DNA from: Seiridium cupressi
Lineage: Eukaryota > Ascomycota > Sordariomycetes > Amphisphaeriales > Sporocadaceae
NCBI GenBank assembly: GCA_036674765.1
Contig: JARVKI010000125.1
Coordinates: 41,249 to 105,248, forward strand
DNA: 64,000 nt
Reading direction: 5' to 3'
Shown here: positions 13,301-24,444 of the stretch, piece after piece
Position numbering within the stretch: the stretch's first letter is position 1
Layout of the letters: each line of letters opens with the position of its first letter
Notes under the pieces: model-generated
Told to the model about the DNA's origin: nothing
The model's database searches: none
Seen by the model: only the letters and a program-made list of their open reading frames with translations
Program-made: the position numbers and the translations under genes

Positions 13301-13661
13301 AAGATTCAACGGGAAATTTTGCGTGATGGTCGAGTCAAAGATCTCCACAGTCATGTGCCGGGTGCTTGAAACGCCGTATCTAGACCCACAAAACAGGGCC
13401 TGAATCAAGATACGGCCCAGGATACCCCATACGCACTGGATAAGCTATTGTATGCTTGAATCTCAAGGTCAAAGGGGACGATACATATACCGAGACCGCC
13501 TGCGCTCGACGAATGTACCAACTCTATTCTGGTGAATCTCAGTTATAGCCTCGTCTGCATCTCGTGCTTGTCGTCGCGTATCTGATATCGTCATTCCGTA
13601 GGCTCTCACTGCGACCTCACAGTCATTTCCAATTGTTTCCTGCACGATTCATCTCTTGAAG
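10381..13661. other. Gene-poor stretch of 3.3 kb
   Basis: Normal base composition but no supported gene. Open frames at 10585-11013 (-), 11309-11674 (+) and 12518-13036 (+) show no domain, no convincing start and no splice structure. A weak inverted repeat lies around 13195-13226 (GGGCTGG ... CCAGCC). The last few hundred bases presumably hold the promoter of the membrane protein gene. Confidence 0.45.
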
Positions 13662-15247
13662 ATGTCGTCATTCGATGAGACAAAACGAGGGTTCCTCGTC
13701 CCGGAATGGTTCCAGGAGCAGCCAGTGAGCACTTGTACATGGGTCATCATTGAGCCCACGGCTGACTTGAGAAGGTTACAAGCGACAACATGAACCTGGC
13801 ATCGATCTTCCTGGGCCTTTCCTTAGGCTGTGCGCTCTTCTCGGGTGTCAAAGCCTTGCGACAGACATGGCAAGTTTGGAAACGATACAAATCCGGGAAC
13901 GCATATATCACAAGTATGTCTCATCGATCAGAGAGACTCGTCGTAATCGCTGACATGTCGCAAACAGTGATTTGGCTTCATTGGCTCGCCAACGTTGCGC
14001 TGGGTTTCATCAATTGGCTGTACATGTGGGGATCTATACCACCTAGGTACGTGTATCCTGCTCTTCATTGTAGTCTCTGTGGCCCCGCTGATTTGGTTAT
14101 CGAGTCCAGCTTCTGGCTATGGGTGGGTATCCGTAAGTAGCTCCCTTTGCCTTTCCTGACCGGGAAGTCATTGCTAACAAGGTGGGTTACAGTCATCGTT
14201 TGGGTTGTTCAGACACAGTTCCTCGTCCAGATCATCATCAACCGAATCGCGCTGCTGATGATGGTTCGTTCACACGCAACTCGGTAAGCACATCACAGCT
14301 GAAGACCTGTAGTTCAAGATGCAACCGCTGACTCAGAAAAGATTGAAATGGGGAGTCGCAGCGATCATGACAGTCATTAACGTCAGCGTTTTTTGCATCT
14401 GGATCCCGGCAAAGTTGCAGATTGACGAGACTTACATCCAAAGTGAGCTTCCGATATGTCAAGACCCATTCATGCCTGAAGCTAACCATGACCTCTAGTC
14501 AACAATGTTTGGGATCGTGTTGAGAAATGTCTCTTTCTCGTCATTGATTTGCTTCTTAACATCTACTTCATCCACATGGTCAAATCACGCCTGATTTCCA
14601 ACGGACTCACCAAGTACAATCGACTGCTCCGTGTCAATATCCTCATGGTGGTCATCAATATCTCGCTCGATGTGAGGACAACCCTCCTGGCTCACCAGAT
14701 CGTGAAAGCTGACAGATACTAGGTTGTCTTTATCGGACTCATGTCCCTCCCCAATGCCCTGGTGTAAGAATATCCTGCGACCCACTCATCCCGCCTCCAG
14801 AGTCTAGTTGTCCTGGTTCTGACACATTAGGAACGCAGGTACCTCAACTTCCAATCCTTCGCCTACATGGCGAAACTCCACATTGAAATGAACATGGCCG
14901 AGCTCATTGGCAAGGTCGTCCGAGCCTCCAACAACGATCGCACGCCCTCGAGTCACAACCAACGGTACGGCAAGAAGGGAAGCTCGGCGGGCAAGACGAA
15001 GCAGACATTCCTCGATACGCTCAGCCGCGGGGCAGGAAATTGGCGCACCGCCGAGCACAGATCACACGTGGAGCTGGGAAGCCGCGAGTACGTCAGCGAT
15101 GGTGAGCACCACGGTCGCGAGCTCGCCGGCATCAAGAGGACCATCGTCACCGAGGTGGTGCACGCGCCGGTAGAAGAGGATGGAATCAAAAGCGAGAGTA
15201 GCTCGGAGCGACACTTGAAGTCTCCCTCTATATCCGAAACACCATAG
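13662..15247 (+). CDS. Fungal seven-TM integral membrane protein, 9 exons
   Basis: Member of a large family of Aspergillus/Penicillium membrane proteins of unknown function with about seven hydrophobic segments. Exons 13662-13724, 13775-13913, 13968-14046, 14110-14132, 14193-14283, 14342-14442, 14499-14671, 14723-14763 and 14839-15247 join in frame to 372 aa. Hydrophobic stretches include ASIFLGLSLGCALFSGV, IWLHWLANVALGFINWLYMW, GVAAIMTVINVSVFCIWIP and CLFLVIDLLLNIYFIHMV. The conserved cores VINVSVFCIWIPAKLQI and KSRLISNGLTKYNRLL are typical of the family. The tail is a hydrophilic Ser/Lys/Glu-rich cytoplasmic domain of about 120 aa. The acceptor of the 14284-14341 intron (AAAAG) is the least certain junction; an alternative uses GTTCGT as donor. 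No signalling role can be assigned from sequence alone. Confidence 0.85.
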
Positions 15248-15751
15248 AGAAGACCACTCAAGCTGGGCCTGTCACCTGTACCTATTTTGCGCCCTCTGAA
15301 GGCGCTTGGGCCTGTCCGAAAGCTTTGCCGACAGGCGTGAACCAGCGACCTTGTAATGCAACGAATGTAAATAGTCTGTAATTAGTGACATGTACCAGAT
15401 AGTAGATCGTCGAAAGATCTGAAGCGATTCATTCATGCAATAGTAGTTCAAATATGGAACGTTCACGGACCTCAAAGATCCAATTCTTGCTGCAGCTTTA
15501 CCGATGATGGCCCTAGTACGCATTAGTCTTAATGCTGGGGCGTTTGTGGAGGACCAATCACGCTCAGCTCTTTAAGGTAGGTCGAAGTCATACCACTATT
15601 GTCAATCAGTATGGGAACACTGGAGTAAAACACGTATGACAGAACTTCTTACTATTAACACATATCTGGTGCATAAGGCTGTAAGAAGAACTCTGCATAC
15701 TTATATCGTGGTGCATTCTCAATAAGTTGGGCTTGTCGCATTGGAGACTTT
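15248..15751. other. Intergenic
   Basis: 3' flank of the membrane protein gene up to the target duplication of the solo LTR. Nothing recognised. Confidence 0.5.
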
Positions 15752-15756
15752 CTACC
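15752..15756. repeat. Target-site duplication (left) of solo LTR
   Basis: CTACC directly precedes the LTR and is repeated at 16011-16015 directly after it. Five-base duplications are typical of Ty3/Gypsy integration. Confidence 0.85.
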
Positions 15757-16010
15757 TGTCAGACGCGAATGCAGCAGCTGCGCTGACGCAGCGTACAGAT
15801 AGCGTGAAACCACTAGTAAGGGATGAGACCCGGGTCGAAGGGATTGATACAGTACCGATACAGCGCTGACGCAGCGCTGAGACAGCGCCGCGGATATCAA
15901 GGGGCGGCAACCCATATTGGTTGAAGGGCAGAGATCAGTCTGTATCCTACCTATCTAGAAACTATCATCATCTTCGTGGCCTTTCACTCTGTTGCATAAT
16001 CTATCTGTCA
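15757..16010 (+). mobile_element. Solo LTR of a Ty3/Gypsy retrotransposon, nearly unmutated
   Basis: A 254-bp element starting TGTCAGACGCG and ending CTATCTGTCA (TG..CA termini), flanked by the 5-bp direct repeat CTACC. It aligns end to end with 54659-54956, where the same sequence begins a RIP-mutated retrotransposon. The differences are nearly all C-to-T or G-to-A in the second copy. The 5' half holds repeated CAGCGC/GCGCTGA motifs. No internal retrotransposon sequence follows, so it is a solo LTR left by LTR-LTR recombination. Orientation is taken from the second copy. Confidence 0.9.
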
Positions 16011-16015
16011 CTACC
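16011..16015. repeat. Target-site duplication (right) of solo LTR
   Basis: CTACC, matching 15752-15756. Confidence 0.85.
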
Positions 16016-16904
16016 GGAACATGATTTTTTGTCGCTAGGTCGTCATGGCCGCATTGATCGTAATTTATGTACTGGTAGTTGTGAAATTTCTGATATCAGG
16101 AGTGACAGAAGCAGTAATAGGGGGTTTCATTGTGTGACAACTAAAAGCCTACCCAGCCATACTCGGTCCGGGGTCGCTATTAAATAGGAACTATCAAGCG
16201 GTTATCCCCCGTCCTTACTACAATTATGGATCCCGTTGTTGGAATCCTACAGAATTCCGCTGGTGATTCCGTTGATTCCGGGGTTTACCACCTCAAACAG
16301 TCCACTTCAAATACACGATGAAGTTTCTCCGTCCAGCGCTGGCCGTGGTAGAATTTATGTCGTCCAATTACAATCGAGTTTCTGTGGTTGAAGCTGACGG
16401 CAATTTTCTTCTGGAGTTCCCCGGCCCGCAGGACTTTTCCCGTACGGCGATCGAGGTTTAGAATGAGGCCTATTCATTAGTACGCTAGAATAGACGAATA
16501 CAACACACAACACACAACACATAACAATTCTTTTTTTTTTTTTCCCTTTTGTTTTCCTTTTTTCTTTTTTTCTTTTTCTCTTTAATCGACTTCGTGGATA
16601 CCTGGTCATCTCCTTAGTGAATGTTACACATACGCCTGCATGGGATGCTATCGTGTATGTATATTCGTTGACTGTCGCAGCGGTTCATGATCATAGGGTG
16701 ATTCTAAGGAAGGGAAGGAAGGGCCACGGAATCAACTGGGCTGGAGGGCAGAAGTAAAAGTTGAGAGTTGTAAATATTCAATAGAACACATTTCCAGAGA
16801 GAGTGAGACATCTCTAGATTTATCATAAATAGTATAAGACCTGCCTCTGTCTAGATTTCGCTCAACGATTTTCATTGCCAATTAAGTGCAGCCGCTCGCC
16901 CTAC
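16016..16904. other. Intergenic with CA-rich and polypyrimidine tracts
   Basis: No gene. A CAACACACAACA-type tract (about 16500-16525) is followed by a T/C-only run to about 16582 with 13 consecutive T at 16531-16543. The rest is the 3' flank of the dehydrogenase. Confidence 0.5.
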
Positions 16905-18534
16905 TCATAACTTTGACTTCATGTTGACATGTATAGCTTTGACTGTAGAGTACGCTTCGAGTCCTGCCTCGCCGAGCTCCCTCCCGATGCCACTCTGCTT
17001 GACACCTCCGAAAGGGATACGCCAATCGCTGTCGTTGCTCGAGTTGATCCACACCATGCCTGCTTCGATACGACGAGCAACACGGTGAGCCTTGGTTAGG
17101 TTGGTTGTGAAGACTGCGCTGCCGAGGCCGTACTGAGTCCCATTGCATAGATCAATCGCTTCCTCTTCCAAGCCGAACCTGGTGATTGTGACGAATGGCC
17201 CAAATACTTCATCTTGAAAGATTTGCATCTGGGGCTTGACACCCGTGAACACTGTGGGTTGTATGAAATATCCCTTGCCATCTGAATCAACCTGAGGCTG
17301 TCCGCCAACTTCGAGTCTAGCTCCTTCCTCTCTGCCTACGCGGATAAAGTCCTTGATGCGATCGAGCTGTCCCTTGCTGACCTGAGGGCCCTGGAATGTG
17401 TTGGAATCGAACGGATTGCCGACGACAGAGAGTTCTTGAATCTGTTTCTTGAAGGCCTCTAGGAAACGATCATAGATGCCATCTTGGACGAGAATACGAG
17501 ATGTTGCGGTGCATATCTGGCCCTGGTTCGACATGATGCCGATGTGCGCCCACTCTACAGCGTTCTCCAGCTCCGCGTCGTCGAACACCACAAGTGGACT
17601 CTTCCCACCTGTTTCGAGGGTGATGTTTTTCAGGTTGTTGGCAGCCATTTTCATAATATCCTTTGCCGTTGCTGTTGATCCCGTGAATGCAATCTTGTCT
17701 ACGTCCATATGGCCCGCAAGTGCCTTGCCCGCTTCAGCACCAAAGCCATTAATAATGTTTACCACCCCTGGTGGAAATCCGGCTTGCGTGATGAGGTTGG
17801 CAAAGTAGAGGATCGAGAGTGGTGTTTGCTCAGCTGGTTTCAATACCACTGTGTTTCCACAAGCAAGGGCTGGGCCGAGCTTCCAGGCGGCCATGGCCAG
17901 GGGATAATTCCAGCTATACAACGATAATTAACACCAAATATCAAACTCTGAAGACGCAGCGATGTAGTGATACTCACGGTATGATTTGCCCGCAAATCCC
18001 AACAGGCTCACGAATTGTATAGGCAAGTTTGTCCGGTGTGGTCTCGATGACTTGACCAAAGATCTTGTCTGCGAATCCAGCGTAGTATCTAAGTGTGCCT
18101 GCAACCTCGGCCATGTCTTCTCCCAAAGCGACTGAGAATGGCTTTCCATTGTCCCAAGCCTCAATAGTCGCTAGGGTCTCCTTGTGCTCATCCACCAGTT
18201 CCGCCAGACGATGGAGTAGATGTCCCCTTTCTGTGCCTGGGAGATCACGCCAGCTGGAGTGTTTGAGCGCTTTGCGAGCTGCAGCCACAGCGTCGTTGAC
18301 GTCTTGCTCAGATCCAGCCTGCACAGCTACTATCGTCTTTTCAGTACTATATATGACATCAGTACCTTGGGATGTTAAGAAGAGGTCCATTCGGTCGGCT
18401 TACGAAGGGTCAATAGATGTAACGACTTTCCCAGTCGATGACTTGACCCATTTTCCGCCAATAAACAGTCCAGTTGGCTGCGAATAAGTCACTCCGTTAG
18501 GTGCTGTCAGCTGCACCGCTTGTCCATCCGTCAT
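16905..18534 (-). CDS. Peroxisomal aldehyde dehydrogenase (C-terminal SKL), 3 exons
   Basis: Class 1/2-type aldehyde dehydrogenase. Minus-strand exons 18534-18404, 18346-17978 and 17913-16905 join in frame to 502 aa. Splice junctions are GTAAGC...TATAG and GTGAGT...TATAG. Hallmarks are WNYPLAMAAWKLGPALACGN, the cofactor motif FTGSTATAK, the base Glu267 in LETGGKSPL and the nucleophile Cys301 in NQGQICTATS. FGGVKQSGIGRELGE lies near the end. The protein ends in MKSKL, a classical PTS1 peroxisome-targeting tripeptide. The amine oxidase at 22.3-24.4 kb also ends in SKL and a permease lies between them, so oxidation of an amine-derived aldehyde inside peroxisomes is a reasonable inference. Specificity cannot be read from sequence. 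It is only distantly like the dehydrogenase at 264-1820, so not a tandem copy. Confidence 0.94.
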
Positions 18535-19615
18535 GCTGAGTGATTACTGTAGCTCGAAGCTTTGATATGTGATCCTTTCTGATGTTCAATCGTATGACCA
18601 CGGAGGTATCAGCTATAACGAGAAACCGTGATGCAGATAATGGTCCAAGGATAAGCTCGTCTGTGGTGATGGATTCTGACAGGGAGTGACTGTGCCGGAT
18701 TGGAGAGATGTGCCGTAGATTTTGATAAGACGAGAAATGCATCAACACGATGATGGTAATACGGGAGAACATGTCCAAGAACAGTCTAGTTAGTACATGC
18801 CTGATGATGGCGCAAGCTGCAGGCCCCGTATTGCAGCAGCGCCGCCACTAGCGCCAGTCGGCGGTCGGATCCGGTCTGCAATGCGTTGAGCTCCACTACG
18901 GCGATCACTAAACTTGATCAGGCGAAAAAGTACCGACTCCACGTTATCAGTTGATGTCATCTTTGAGAAGCTAGAATCAAGCCGGAACCAATGGAATTTC
19001 ATATCAGCTTTGATGCCGACGTGTGACATTACATAGCTTGTAACTCTATCTGTGCTGTTGAGTAACGCTTTCTGCTGTCCTAACCAACCGTTGAACCTTC
19101 ATGCACCAGCCCCGCACTCACAATGGCACATAACTTTGTCTTCCACGAGGACTGTCTGCACAGTTGCAGAGGATTGGGCAGTGCTTTTGGTGGCTGTGGT
19201 GGCATTGTGTCATCAGCCACAGCTATTTAGGTCAATTCCGCGAACTTCCCACTGGGAAATTAGTTAGCTCCTCAAGTCTCCTCGTCCTCAATTTGCGCTC
19301 GGTCTATTTGCAAGTGAACCACTTTCATGTGAGGCTCAGGTTCCGACCATTCCATCAATCAAACTCTATGGTATGAAATTCTAGATAGTAGATAAAGACC
19401 TTGATGAGAACCCCGTACGTGGTCTGTACGGTTCTCCCTTAGTTAGTCCTCACGGCTGGGAGCTGGAGCTTCCCTCCTTCTCCCCCACCACCACACAATA
19501 CACGTATTCACCAGTATTGCGTGCCCATCAGAGCTTTATTTGACTAGCTTTAACACAAATGAGATTTGACTCTACGTACATATGAATAGCATGATAAACA
19601 CTTTTTAGCCCATAG
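18535..19615. other. Intergenic between dehydrogenase promoter and permease 3' end
   Basis: About 1.1 kb holding the presumed promoter of the peroxisomal dehydrogenase (read leftward) and the permease 3' flank. No gene, tRNA or repeat recognised. Confidence 0.5.
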
Positions 19616-21250
19616 CTAATTCTTGGTGACCAGATCGCTGCTCTCCAAGTGAGTCCTCTTAGCTTCGTCGATTCCACCACCCCTCAAGGCAGGTACACAT
19701 CCATCGATACTTTCAATTTGCATGAAACTAGAGCGTCCTTTAAAGCACCAGAAACCCACAGCCACAATGAGCATGATTCCAAAGACAGCAATCGCATAAT
19801 TCATGTCCTCTGGGGCCGGATCTGGAGATCCGGGGAAGAAAAAGAAGACAGTAGTAATACAACAGTAAATGGCGGCAATCCAGTTGATAGTCGGGCCGAA
19901 CTTGCCAAGTTTGAAGGGGCCAGGCGGAAGTTTCTCGCGCCCAACTGACAACAGCGTGATGATGGGCAATCCGTAGGAAATTGTCAGGGCGATGGTACTA
20001 ACGCTAAGAATGGCCTCCAGCACGGTGCTGGAGAATGTATAGAGAACGCCGACAAGGCTGATGACAATGCCTTGTGCCACGATGGCACGCAGAGGTGCCT
20101 TCCAGGTCTCATTAACATGGGCAAGGTAGTTGCTCCAAGGTAGACCACCATCTCTGGCAAAGCCCCAGGTCAGGCGAGATCCTGAAGTGACAATACTGAC
20201 CCCCTGTCCGATGCCGTTGAAGATGAAGATTGAAAGCAAAACACAGCCTCCATTGACTCCCAGCACGGATGATAGGAGGTCCATGAAGGGCAACCCCGTA
20301 ACAGGGTCAAGAATGTCATCCAGCGACTGGATGCTTGCCAAGCAAACAACCATGAAGATGAACCCAGTCAAGGCACCGCATAGAACCGAGAGCCAGATGA
20401 TCTTGGGGATATTGGTGCGAGGATGAGGGATCTCTTCAACCATGTGAATCGCCGAGTCGAAAGCCGTGAGCCCATAAGCGGCCTGTAGGAGACCCATGAA
20501 CCACGTAACGCCGTCGCTCCAGCCGGTCTGGTTCAGCCAGGCCCCAAATATGAAGTCTGCTGGTTGGAATTCCAGGTTGTCTTTGGTGCCGACCGAGATG
20601 AGCAGAGCCAGGGAGATGACAAAGAACAGCCCGATGAATGTGACGCCGACGGCATTGTTGAACGTCGGCAAAATACTATCCCTACGACAGCACACCATGT
20701 TGATGATGCTAATGAGTGCAGTTATGCCAATAAAGACCAAGAACTCCAACCATCCGGTGCCGCCACCCTCCCAGTCTGGGTCGAACAGGAGCTTCATCCC
20801 CAGTATGAAGTCGGTCATGAATGCATTCTGCGAGGCACACAACGTCCACCAGCCGAACGTGTTGATCCAAGCACACATGTAGCTGCAAAAGCGTCCCAGG
20901 CGTGTGGGCCACAGGTGGGATATCCAGAAGGCCTGTCCCAGAGTCGTAGGCATCGCGCTCACCAACTCGCCCAGAGAGACGGCCACGCAGATGTTGCAGA
21001 ACAGGACCAGCACGAGACCCCAGAGAATGGCGATGGGGCCGCCATTAGTGAGTCCACTCGATAACCCTTGAGCAAAGGTTGACCATGTTCCCAGGACGCA
21101 GAAGCTCAGAGCCAGCATGCTCCATATGCTGAACTTTCGGGCTAGGGCCTGCTCGTGACCGAGAGCGGCCAGGTCCAGCGCATCTTCGTCGTAACCGTGT
21201 ACACGGATGTTCTTTTCGATCTTGGAGTTGTCGGATTCATGGTTATCCAT
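19616..21250 (-). CDS. APC-superfamily amino acid/choline/GABA permease
   Basis: Intronless 544-aa plasma-membrane transporter of the amino acid-polyamine-organocation superfamily, nearest to the fungal choline/GABA permease group (Hnm1, UgaA/Uga4 type). About twelve hydrophobic segments are visible. They begin after the short cytoplasmic N-terminus at FSIWSMLALSFCVLGTWSTF and run through LFCNICVAVSLGELVSAMPT, GLLQAAYGLTAFDSAIHMVE and LPIITLLSVGREKLPPGPF. The segment EEIPHPRTNIPKII is typical of the group. It shares the 1-kb divergent upstream region with the copper amine oxidase and lies tail-to-head with the SKL dehydrogenase, so its substrate may be an amine or amino compound. That is inference from position only. 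Confidence 0.92.
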   Translation of the reverse strand: MDNHESDNSKIEKNIRVHGYDEDALDLAALGHEQALARKFSIWSMLALSFCVLGTWSTFAQGLSSGLTNGGPIAILWGLVLVLFCNICVAVSLGELVSAMPTTLGQAFWISHLWPTRLGRFCSYMCAWINTFGWWTLCASQNAFMTDFILGMKLLFDPDWEGGGTGWLEFLVFIGITALISIINMVCCRRDSILPTFNNAVGVTFIGLFFVISLALLISVGTKDNLEFQPADFIFGAWLNQTGWSDGVTWFMGLLQAAYGLTAFDSAIHMVEEIPHPRTNIPKIIWLSVLCGALTGFIFMVVCLASIQSLDDILDPVTGLPFMDLLSSVLGVNGGCVLLSIFIFNGIGQGVSIVTSGSRLTWGFARDGGLPWSNYLAHVNETWKAPLRAIVAQGIVISLVGVLYTFSSTVLEAILSVSTIALTISYGLPIITLLSVGREKLPPGPFKLGKFGPTINWIAAIYCCITTVFFFFPGSPDPAPEDMNYAIAVFGIMLIVAVGFWCFKGRSSFMQIESIDGCVPALRGGGIDEAKRTHLESSDLVTKN

Positions 21251-22264
21251 CTTGTCCTGAGTAGAGGCGGAATAGTGCGACGTCGAAGGTGACAGCGACT
21301 CTCATTCCCAAAAAGAGGTTGATCACTCCGTGTGTGGCTGGTTGTAAGGTGTCCGGAGTTTTAGGCAGACAATAGTAATCGAGAGGGCTTGTTGGTGACG
21401 ACTATTTGGGTTGGTGAGCGCCGACGAGGATGGTTCATGTACTTCAATCTTGGAACTTCTCTCGCAATATTCGAGGATCCTGTACCAAGCCCTAACATTC
21501 CCTCCCAGATGAGTCGTTCCACAGCGATAGGCCACTGATCCAAAGCGGTTTGGACTCGTCGGGTCTAGCTGCCAAGAACGGGATAGTGGTCGATCCCCAG
21601 TCTATCCAAAGGGCTGCAGATACGCGTGACCCAACAACGGCATGGAGTTGATTAAAATCGACTGTACGTAAAGGATTGCCTCGTGTACTCGTCCCCTTAG
21701 ACCACCGCCAGTCTGGGGCAGAAGTCCACGCAATTGGGATTCCCCGGATTTCGGATCTGCCGACTTTGCTAGCGCGTCAAGGCGACGGGACTTGATGCCC
21801 GCGATAGGTTTAGTTGCTCTAGATGGCTGATAAGCGCTCCCCACAATACTGACTGAATCATGGCATCGCGTAATGGACTGGCCAATGCGAAGTCTTAGTT
21901 TTACACTAGAGCCTGCAAGGTGCTTGGCCGCATCGACGAGCATCTCTCATCGTTTGACACATAGTATCAGCTTGTCGACTTCTGATAGGCCTGCCGAATG
22001 ACGCTGGACTGGCTGAACGGTCGACTCCGTTGTGAGGACCCGCTATTTTGCGGCCGGTCTTGGCAAGTTCCGCCGGCCGTTGTTCGATGAGGTGGCTATA
22101 AAGTCTATTTCGAAAGGCTTCATGTCTTGTTGCAGATCAATCAATTCGACCCGGATATCTTCTGACAGAACAGGCCAGAGTCACTACCAACGCTTGACTG
22201 TTCAAGCACTTACTGCTAGCAACGCCTCACACACCCGAACGTATGGCATATACTCACAGCAAGA
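21251..22264. promoter_or_regulatory. Divergent promoter region of permease and amine oxidase
   Basis: About 1 kb between two divergently transcribed genes likely to act on related substrates. HGATAR motifs (the AreA nitrogen GATA site) occur at 21525, 21802, 21828 (TGATAA) and 21983 (TGATAG). About three are expected by chance in this length on both strands, so they are suggestive at most. Confidence 0.4.
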
Positions 22265-24444
22265 ATGACGCTAGACACCTTAACCATTCCCGGCTACACA
22301 ATATATCGGGAAGAGCAAGATGGTTCCTCTCAAGTAGAACCGAGCTCAATTCGACCCCCACTTCATCCTCTGGGTAAGCAATCGCAGTCCATCTCGTGTC
22401 CATGCTGGAGGGACCCTGACTTACAAGTTCCACAGATCAGCTATCGATTGAAGAGATCTCTGCTACGGCCAAGATCATTCGAAATCATGCTGGATCTCAC
22501 GAAGTGAAGTTCAACTGCATCACCTTGCGCGAGCCCCGCAAGAGTGAATACACAGCATTCAAGTCCGGCCAGACGTCTACACTCGACCGCCGAGCGTTTG
22601 CCATTGTCATCGAGAAGAGCTCTGGCAAAGTAGCTGAAGTTGTCGTCAACTTTACCAACGCCAAAGTCGATGACTGGAAGGTGTTGGACGATGTCGCTCC
22701 CACCTTGACCCTCGAGGATCTGGATGTCTGCGAGCGCATCTGCCGCACTGACGAGCGCGTGGTCAAGGTATGCCGCGAGATCGGCATCACTGATATGTCC
22801 AAGGTCTTCCTAGACGCTTGGGCGATTGGCTTCGACAACCGTTGGGGCATGGACCGCCGCCTGCAGCAGGGCCTGGCATATTATCGTGACTCGGTCTCCG
22901 ACAACCAATACGCTCATCCTCTCGACTTCAGTGTGGTTCTCGACACTGACAAGGAGGAGGTCTTGGCTGTTGACGTCCGCCTGGTCAATGGCGAACGAAC
23001 CCAGGTACCTTTTGAGCAGCACAACTACCTTCCGGAGTTCATTGGTAATGGATATGTCCATGATAGCCTGAAGCCCATCGACATCACCCAGCCCGAGGGC
23101 CCCTCCTTTCGCATCAAGAACAACCAGCTCCACTGGGCCGGCTTCAAGATGCACATCGGGTTTAACTACCGCGAAGGCATCGTCTTATCCGATGTGAGCA
23201 TGTACGACATGTACGAGAAGCGAGAGCGTGAACTGTTCAACCGAATCAGCGTGGTCGAGATGGTGGTGCCTTACGGCAACCCTCAGGCCCCTCACCAGAG
23301 GAAGCACGCGTTCGATGTTGGCGAATATGGCACTGGCCTGATGACCAACAGTCTCAAGTTGGGCTGCGATTGCAAGGGTGTCATCCAGTATCTGGATGCC
23401 GTGCTCTCCACAGCTGATGGTTTCCCAGCGGTCATCAAGAATGCCATTTGCATTCATGAGGAGGACAACGGTTTGCTGTACAAGCATACCGACTACCGTG
23501 ATGGCTCCGTCATTTCGGCCAGAGATAGACGTCTCATCATCTCGCAGATCATCACGGCAGCTAATTACGAGTACGCCTTCTATCACATCTTCACCCTGGA
23601 TGGTACCTACAAGCTTGAAATAAAGCTGACTGGTATGCTCAACACCTACTGTCTTCATACCTCCGAGACAGCAGCTCCCTACGGTACGGAAGTGGCTCGC
23701 GGAATCGATGCCCACAACCACCAGCACATTTTCTCCTTGCGCGTGGACCCTGCGATTGATGGACCCAGTAATAGTGTCATCCAGCAGGACGCGGTGGCAT
23801 CCGAGCACCCCGTCGGCTCGGAGGAGAACATGTACGGGAATGCTTTCTTGTCGAAGCCCACACCATTGCGGACTGCGAAGGACGGAGTTAGGGATTATTG
23901 TCACGAGACCAGCCGGGCTTGGGCGATTGTGAACCCTCAAAGCATCAATCCCTCCTCCAAGAAGCCTGTCTCGTACAAGATCATCAACAACAATTGCCCG
24001 CCTCTCCTAGCCAAGCCCGGCAGCATGGTCCACGGGCGCGCCGCTTTTGCGCGCCACAGCCTGTGGGTCTTGCCCTACAAGGACTACGAGCTCTTCCCGG
24101 CAGGCGACTACGTATGCCAAAGCACCGGCCAGCTTGGCCATCCCCACAACTCGACTATTGTTGACTGGGCCGAAAGGGATGAAGCCATCGAGAACACGGA
24201 CATCGTCTGCTATATCCAATTTGGTCTCACTCATTTCCCTCGTACCGAGGACTTTCCCATCATGCCGGCCGAGCCCGTCAGCGTTATGCTTCGCGCATCC
24301 AATTTCTTCGTCAAGAATCCTGCTCTGTGGGTTCCGCCGACTGCTTTCAACAAGGACACGTCGTCTCAGTATGCTGCTTCCGCGGATGATACACCTGCGC
24401 TGAGCTCATGCTGCTCCGTCCCGAAGGTTCCGAGCAAGTTGTAG
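22265..24444 (+). CDS. Copper amine oxidase, peroxisomal (C-terminal SKL), 2 exons
   Basis: Oxidatively deaminates a primary amine to aldehyde, ammonia and hydrogen peroxide with copper and a self-made topaquinone cofactor. Exons 22265-22373 and 22436-24444 (intron GTAAGC...CCACAG) give 705 aa, slightly longer than the common 650-700. The cofactor Tyr414 lies in the motif NYEY (AANYEYAFYHIF). The catalytic-base region FDVGEYGTG and the copper ligand pair in HNHQHIFSLRVD are present, so the enzyme should be active. The C-terminus PKVPSKL ends in the PTS1 tripeptide SKL, so it is predicted to enter peroxisomes where catalase removes the peroxide. With the neighbouring permease and SKL aldehyde dehydrogenase it would complete uptake and conversion of an amine to an acid. 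The start ATG at 22265 is the first in frame upstream of the splice donor. Confidence 0.94.

Noticed and set aside
14953..15261. Minus-strand frame opposite the membrane-protein tail
   Set aside because: It overlaps the well-supported last exon and shows no domain.
15757..16010. GCGCT/CAGCGC repeats as a CRISPR-like or minisatellite array
   Set aside because: The units are short and irregular, and the whole segment is an LTR with TG..CA ends and a target duplication.
21251..22264. HGATAR (AreA) sites in the permease/amine oxidase promoter as proof of nitrogen control
   Set aside because: Four sites were seen, while about three are expected by chance in 1 kb on two strands, so they carry little weight alone.
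22497..24234. Long minus-strand frames opposite the amine oxidase
   Set aside because: These are antisense shadows of a strongly biased coding sequence, with no domains.
16905..24444. Secondary-metabolite gene cluster
   Set aside because: No PKS, NRPS, terpene cyclase or P450 is present; the enzymes fit amine catabolism.
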